Source: SZUA-76 sp945787585 (GTDB taxonomy: Bacteria > Pseudomonadota > Gammaproteobacteria > SZUA-140). From it: 17,933 nt of DNA. A model generated the notes under the pieces. That model ran no database searches. It saw only the letters and a program-made list of their open reading frames with translations, and was not told where the DNA came from. The stretch lies in contig CAMYIG010000034.1 in assembly GCA_947258425.1 (NCBI GenBank), forward strand, positions 1-17,933, read 5' to 3'. The position numbers were made by a program, and so were the translations under genes. Positions 14,010-17,933 of this stretch are shown piece after piece. Within the stretch, counting starts at the first letter, position 1. Each line of letters opens with the position of its first letter.

Positions 14010-17000
14010 ATGAGCACGTCCCCAACCGTCACAGAGCATGCCATCGACCATTGCATGGTAGGCGACCGTCGCCGTTTGCGTCAGAGACTTCACCGACTAA
14101 ACGACAGCGCTGATGAAGCGGCGCTGCAAAATCTTGCTGAGCAAATCAAGGCGTCGAGACAGCAATGCGAACAGCGACGTAATAATCTTCCGCTGCCGCA
14201 CTATCCCGAAGAATTGCCCGTCAGTGAACGACGCGCCGAGATTGCGGCGGCCATCAAGCAGTATCAGGTGATCATCGTTGCGGGCGAGACCGGTTCGGGC
14301 AAGACCACCCAGTTACCCAAGATCTGCCTCGAAGTGGGACGTGGCATTACCGGCATGATTGGGCATACACAGCCACGCCGCATCGCGGCGCGCAGTGTTG
14401 CGACCCGTATCGCAGAAGAGCTGAAGTCTGAGGTCGGCCATACCGTCGGTTACAAGGTGCGCTTCAGTGACCGCATTCGACCCGAGAGTTATATCAAGCT
14501 GATGACCGACGGTATCCTGCTGGCGGAGAGCCAGAAGGATCGCTTCCTCAATCAATACGATACGCTTATCATCGACGAAGCACATGAGCGTAGTCTCAAC
14601 ATCGATTTCCTGTTGGGTTATCTAAAACAGCTGCTGCCTAAACGCCCTGATCTAAAACTGATCATCACCTCTGCCACCATTGATACCTCTCGATTTTCAG
14701 CGCATTTCAATGATGCACCAGTGATTGAGGTCAGCGGGCGTAACTATCCCGTCGAGACCCGTTACCGGCCGCTGCAAAACGATGCTGACGATGAACAGGA
14801 TCGTGACATCATGCAGGGGATTCGCGATGCAGTCGATGAGCTGGCTCACGAATCGCTCGGTGACATATTGATCTTTCTGCCCGGTGAGCGTGAAATTCGC
14901 GAAACTGCCGAGAGCCTGCGCAAACACCATCCACCGCACACCGAAATATTGCCGCTGTACGCACGACTCTCGGCCAGTGATCAGAACCGCATTTTCCAGC
15001 CACATAAAGGGCGACGCATTGTACTGGCCACCAATGTGGCCGAGACTTCACTCACGGTACCAGGGATTCGTTATGTGATCGATCCCGGCGTGGCACGCAT
15101 CAGCCGCTATAGTCATCGCACCAAAGTGCAACGGCTACCGATCGAAAAGGTCTCACAGGCATCGGCTAATCAACGTGCCGGACGCTGTGGTCGTGTTGCA
15201 CCCGGCATCTGCATTCGACTCTATAGCGAAGAAGACTTTACCTGCCGTGCTGAATTCAGTGAACCAGAGATCCGACGCAGCAATCTTGCATCGGTAATTT
15301 TACAGATGAAGGCATTGCGCCTCGGCGATATCGAGCACTTCCCATTTGTTGAGGCACCCGAACCAAAGATGATCAGCGATGGCTACAAGCTGCTCGAAGA
15401 GCTCGGCGCGATTGACACTAAAAAGCAGCTGACCAAAATCGGCCAGCAACTGGCACGACTGCCGGTCGACCCCAAGGTCGGGCGCATGGTGCTAGCGGCC
15501 CATCATCTCGGTAGTTTGGCTGAGGTGTTAGTGATCGCCAGTGCACTGAGCGTGCAGGAACCGCGTGAGCGACCACACGAAAAACAACAGGCCGCTGATG
15601 AAAAACATAAGGCCTTTGCCGATGAACGCTCTGATTTTCTCGCCTACCTGAAACTGTGGCGTGAATACCATCGCCAGGCAGATAGAGTGAGCAACAATAA
15701 ACTCCGCAAATGGTGTCGCGATCACTTCATCTCATATCTGCGCATGCGTGAGTGGCATGATACTCATGTACAACTAAAAAGTCTGGTGCGCGAACTCGGC
15801 TGGAAACTCAATGATTCGCCGCTGCTTCGTTGCAACAATGATGAGGCCGCTGAAGTCGGCACGACTGCCTATGCCAACATCCATCAAGCGCTGCTAACAG
15901 GGCTACTCGGTAACATCGCCTTCAAAAGTGAAAAGCAGGAGTATACCGGTGCACGTGGCATCAAGCTGCATCTCTTCCCCGGCTCGGTACTTTTTAAAAA
16001 ACAACCCAAATGGGTGATTGCCGCCGAACTGGTTGAGACGACACGCCTGTATGCACGTAGCTGTGCGCGAATCGAACCGGAATGGATAGAGCAGGTAGCG
16101 GGTGAGCTGTGTAAACGGACTGTCTTCGAACCACACTGGGAGAAACGACCCGCAGCAGTGATGGCTTATGAACGATTGACCCTGTACGGCCTGATCATAA
16201 ACCCAGGACGCAAGATCCATTACGGCAAGATAAACCCTGTCGAGGCACGTGAACTCTTTATTCGCGGTGCGCTGGTCGAAAAAGAGCTCAATACCCCCGC
16301 CCCTTTTTTCAAACAAAATATTGAACTGATCGACGAAATTGAATCGCTGGAAGCCAAGTCACGCCGTCGTGACGTACTGGTCGACGACGAAGTGCTCTAC
16401 CATTTTTATGATCAACGCCTGCCACAGGATATCTATGATGGCCGCCGTTTTGAGTCGTGGCGTAAACAGGCAGAGAAAAAAGCACCAGAACTGCTCTTTC
16501 TAATGCGCGATGATTTGATGCAACACGCTGCTGATTCAGTGACAGATGCACAGTTCCCGGGCACGCTGAATGTTGCCGGCATAGAACTGATGCTGAGCTA
16601 TCATTTTGAACCCACCCATCCACAGGATGGTGTCACGGTGACAGTACCACTACCCGCATTGAACTTGTTAAGTCCGCAACGTTTTGAATGGCTGGTGCCA
16701 GGGTTGCTACAGGAAAAGATTCGCCAACTATTAAAGTCACTGCCCAAGAGCCTGCGTCGTAACTTTGTACCGATGCCAAACTATGCCGATGCCTGCATGC
16801 GGGCACTTTCTCCCGCTGATGAACCGCTGCTACCTGCACTACAACAACAATTACTCCGTATGACTGGCGTCAAGCTAACGTTGGAGGATTGGCAATTAGA
16901 AAAACTACCGCCACACATGCTGTTTAATTTTAATGTCATCGATGATCAGGGGAAATCGATTGCGATGGGTAGAGATCTATTAAAGCTACAACAGCAGTTA

Positions 17001-17909
17001 AAAGACAAAGCACAGCAGAGCTTTGCTGCTGTTCCTTCATGGGAGGGGGAACGCCAGGGGATTACTACCTGGGATTTTGGCGAGCTACCAGTAGATGTTG
17101 AATTCGAACACAACGGTGTGCAGATGCGCGGTTACCCAGCACTCATCGATCAACATGACTCTATCGCTATCGAACTACGTGACAATGCCCAACAGGCCAA
17201 CGATGAAACACGAATCGCATTACGACGCATGGTCGGTTTTGCACTGCCTGATAAACTCAAATATCTCTCACGACAGCTACCCCATCAGAAAGAGATTAGC
17301 CTCTATTATGCACCGGTAGGTCGTTGCGATGAACTGCAACAGGATCTCATCAACACGATCATCGACCGGGCATTTTTTTGTGGTGAATTACCCCGCACCG
17401 CTGCCGCCTTTGATGAATGTATTCAACGCGGCATACAGAACATACTACTTATCAGTGAAGAGATCTGCCGTCTGGTACTGGAGACGCTGACACAACACCA
17501 CCTGCTCAATAAAAAACTCAGGGGTTCGTTGTCTCCGGCATGGTTGCACGCGGCAGGTGATATAAAAGAACAACTCAACCACCTGATCTACGCTGGCTTC
17601 ATCAGCCACACACCGCTCGAATGGCTGCGCGAATACCCGCGCTATTTTAAAGCGATCAACCTGCGTCTCGAAAAACTGGCGGGTGGGATTAGCCGTGACC
17701 GCGCCCTGATCCAGGAGATCAAACCACTATGGGATGACTATCTTGCACGCCTTGAGAAACAGCAACAACAAGGTATCGTTGACCCGGAATTGATCACCTA
17801 TCGCTGGATGATCGAGGAACTGCGCGTATCGTTATTTGCTCAGGAACTCAAAACAAAGCTGCCGGTCTCCGTCAAACGACTAAAGAAGCAGTGGCAGAAG
17901 GTGCAATAA
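14010..17909 (+). CDS. hrpA: ATP-dependent DEAH-box RNA helicase HrpA
   Basis: HrpA is a large DEAH/RHA helicase that unwinds RNA 3' to 5'; in E. coli it acts on stalled and collided ribosomes and influences mRNA processing. All core motifs are present: GETGSGKT (Walker A, 92-99), TQPRRIAA (120-127), DEAH (189-192), SAT (221-223), TNVAETSLTVPG (341-352) and QRAGRCGR (388-395). The winged-helix and HA2 regions follow, then the long HrpA-specific C-terminal part of about 600 residues, which ends normally. At 1299 residues it equals the E. coli protein in length, and the N-terminal DRRRLRQRLHRL segment matches the corresponding E. coli region, supporting the ATG at 14010 despite a weak ribosome binding site. 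It is 90 bp after the kinase gene with its own candidate promoter. No defects were seen. Confidence 0.97.
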   Translation: MSTSPTVTEHAIDHCMVGDRRRLRQRLHRLNDSADEAALQNLAEQIKASRQQCEQRRNNLPLPHYPEELPVSERRAEIAAAIKQYQVIIVAGETGSGKTTQLPKICLEVGRGITGMIGHTQPRRIAARSVATRIAEELKSEVGHTVGYKVRFSDRIRPESYIKLMTDGILLAESQKDRFLNQYDTLIIDEAHERSLNIDFLLGYLKQLLPKRPDLKLIITSATIDTSRFSAHFNDAPVIEVSGRNYPVETRYRPLQNDADDEQDRDIMQGIRDAVDELAHESLGDILIFLPGEREIRETAESLRKHHPPHTEILPLYARLSASDQNRIFQPHKGRRIVLATNVAETSLTVPGIRYVIDPGVARISRYSHRTKVQRLPIEKVSQASANQRAGRCGRVAPGICIRLYSEEDFTCRAEFSEPEIRRSNLASVILQMKALRLGDIEHFPFVEAPEPKMISDGYKLLEELGAIDTKKQLTKIGQQLARLPVDPKVGRMVLAAHHLGSLAEVLVIASALSVQEPRERPHEKQQAADEKHKAFADERSDFLAYLKLWREYHRQADRVSNNKLRKWCRDHFISYLRMREWHDTHVQLKSLVRELGWKLNDSPLLRCNNDEAAEVGTTAYANIHQALLTGLLGNIAFKSEKQEYTGARGIKLHLFPGSVLFKKQPKWVIAAELVETTRLYARSCARIEPEWIEQVAGELCKRTVFEPHWEKRPAAVMAYERLTLYGLIINPGRKIHYGKINPVEARELFIRGALVEKELNTPAPFFKQNIELIDEIESLEAKSRRRDVLVDDEVLYHFYDQRLPQDIYDGRRFESWRKQAEKKAPELLFLMRDDLMQHAADSVTDAQFPGTLNVAGIELMLSYHFEPTHPQDGVTVTVPLPALNLLSPQRFEWLVPGLLQEKIRQLLKSLPKSLRRNFVPMPNYADACMRALSPADEPLLPALQQQLLRMTGVKLTLEDWQLEKLPPHMLFNFNVIDDQGKSIAMGRDLLKLQQQLKDKAQQSFAAVPSWEGERQGITTWDFGELPVDVEFEHNGVQMRGYPALIDQHDSIAIELRDNAQQANDETRIALRRMVGFALPDKLKYLSRQLPHQKEISLYYAPVGRCDELQQDLINTIIDRAFFCGELPRTAAAFDECIQRGIQNILLISEEICRLVLETLTQHHLLNKKLRGSLSPAWLHAAGDIKEQLNHLIYAGFISHTPLEWLREYPRYFKAINLRLEKLAGGISRDRALIQEIKPLWDDYLARLEKQQQQGIVDPELITYRWMIEELRVSLFAQELKTKLPVSVKRLKKQWQKVQ

Positions 17910-17933
17910 CAGCACACACGCTTGTCCGTGACA

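Noticed and set aside
14313..16839. Several minus-strand open frames within hrpA (for example 15903-16316 and 16309-16623)
   Set aside because: They are shadows of a full-length, well-conserved helicase gene with no motifs or ribosome binding sites of their own.
1..17933. tRNA genes, CRISPR arrays or a defence island
   Set aside because: No cloverleaf-like sequences, no regularly spaced repeats and no nuclease, restriction or toxin-antitoxin genes could be recognised on either strand.

Overview
The window looks like chromosomal DNA from a gammaproteobacterium. Full-length HrpA, a DUF1820 protein, a DUF455 ferritin-like protein and a PEP-CTERM protein, all in a roughly 50 percent GC background, support this. 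The PEP-CTERM protein implies an exosortase system elsewhere in the genome, typical of environmental, extracellular-polysaccharide-making Proteobacteria. Species cannot be told from the sequence. No rRNA, tRNA or CRISPR array was seen.

Layout. (1) 1-1430: a coding-like remnant interrupted by a structurally complete IS30-family element (30-bp inverted repeats, intact DDE transposase). (2) 1487-3792, minus strand: an AT-rich, short (PUA-less) glutamate 5-kinase that looks imported; a membrane protein with a cytoplasmic zinc ribbon and an external metzincin-like HExxHxxGxxD site; and a DUF1820 protein. (3) 3965-4774, plus strand: DUF455 ferritin-like protein. (4) 4775-5691: an AT-rich regulatory stretch with a sigma-54-like promoter, then a PEP-CTERM gene broken by a +1 frameshift, closed by a strong hairpin terminator. 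(5) 5749-6411, minus: an S51 (peptidase E-like) hydrolase converging on the same terminator. (6) 6658-11328, minus: a compact glycan operon, in transcription order GT9, GT4 N-domain, GT4 C-domain fused to a NodB-type deacetylase, GT2, GT9, with coding overlaps at three of the four junctions. It probably builds and deacetylates a lipopolysaccharide core or similar surface glycan. (7) 11581-13919, plus: a receiver-TPR protein and a small soluble histidine kinase with no sensor domain, the kinase carrying a 9-C run at its start. (8) 14010-17909, plus: the DEAH-box RNA helicase HrpA.

The most notable points are the split GT4/deacetylase, the zinc-ribbon/metzincin membrane protein, the slippage-prone C9 tract in the kinase, the frameshifted PEP-CTERM gene behind a sigma-54-like promoter, and the foreign-looking proB beside the insertion sequence. 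No wholly new multi-gene system is clearly shown. The receiver-TPR/kinase pair and the zinc-ribbon protease are the least characterised pieces.
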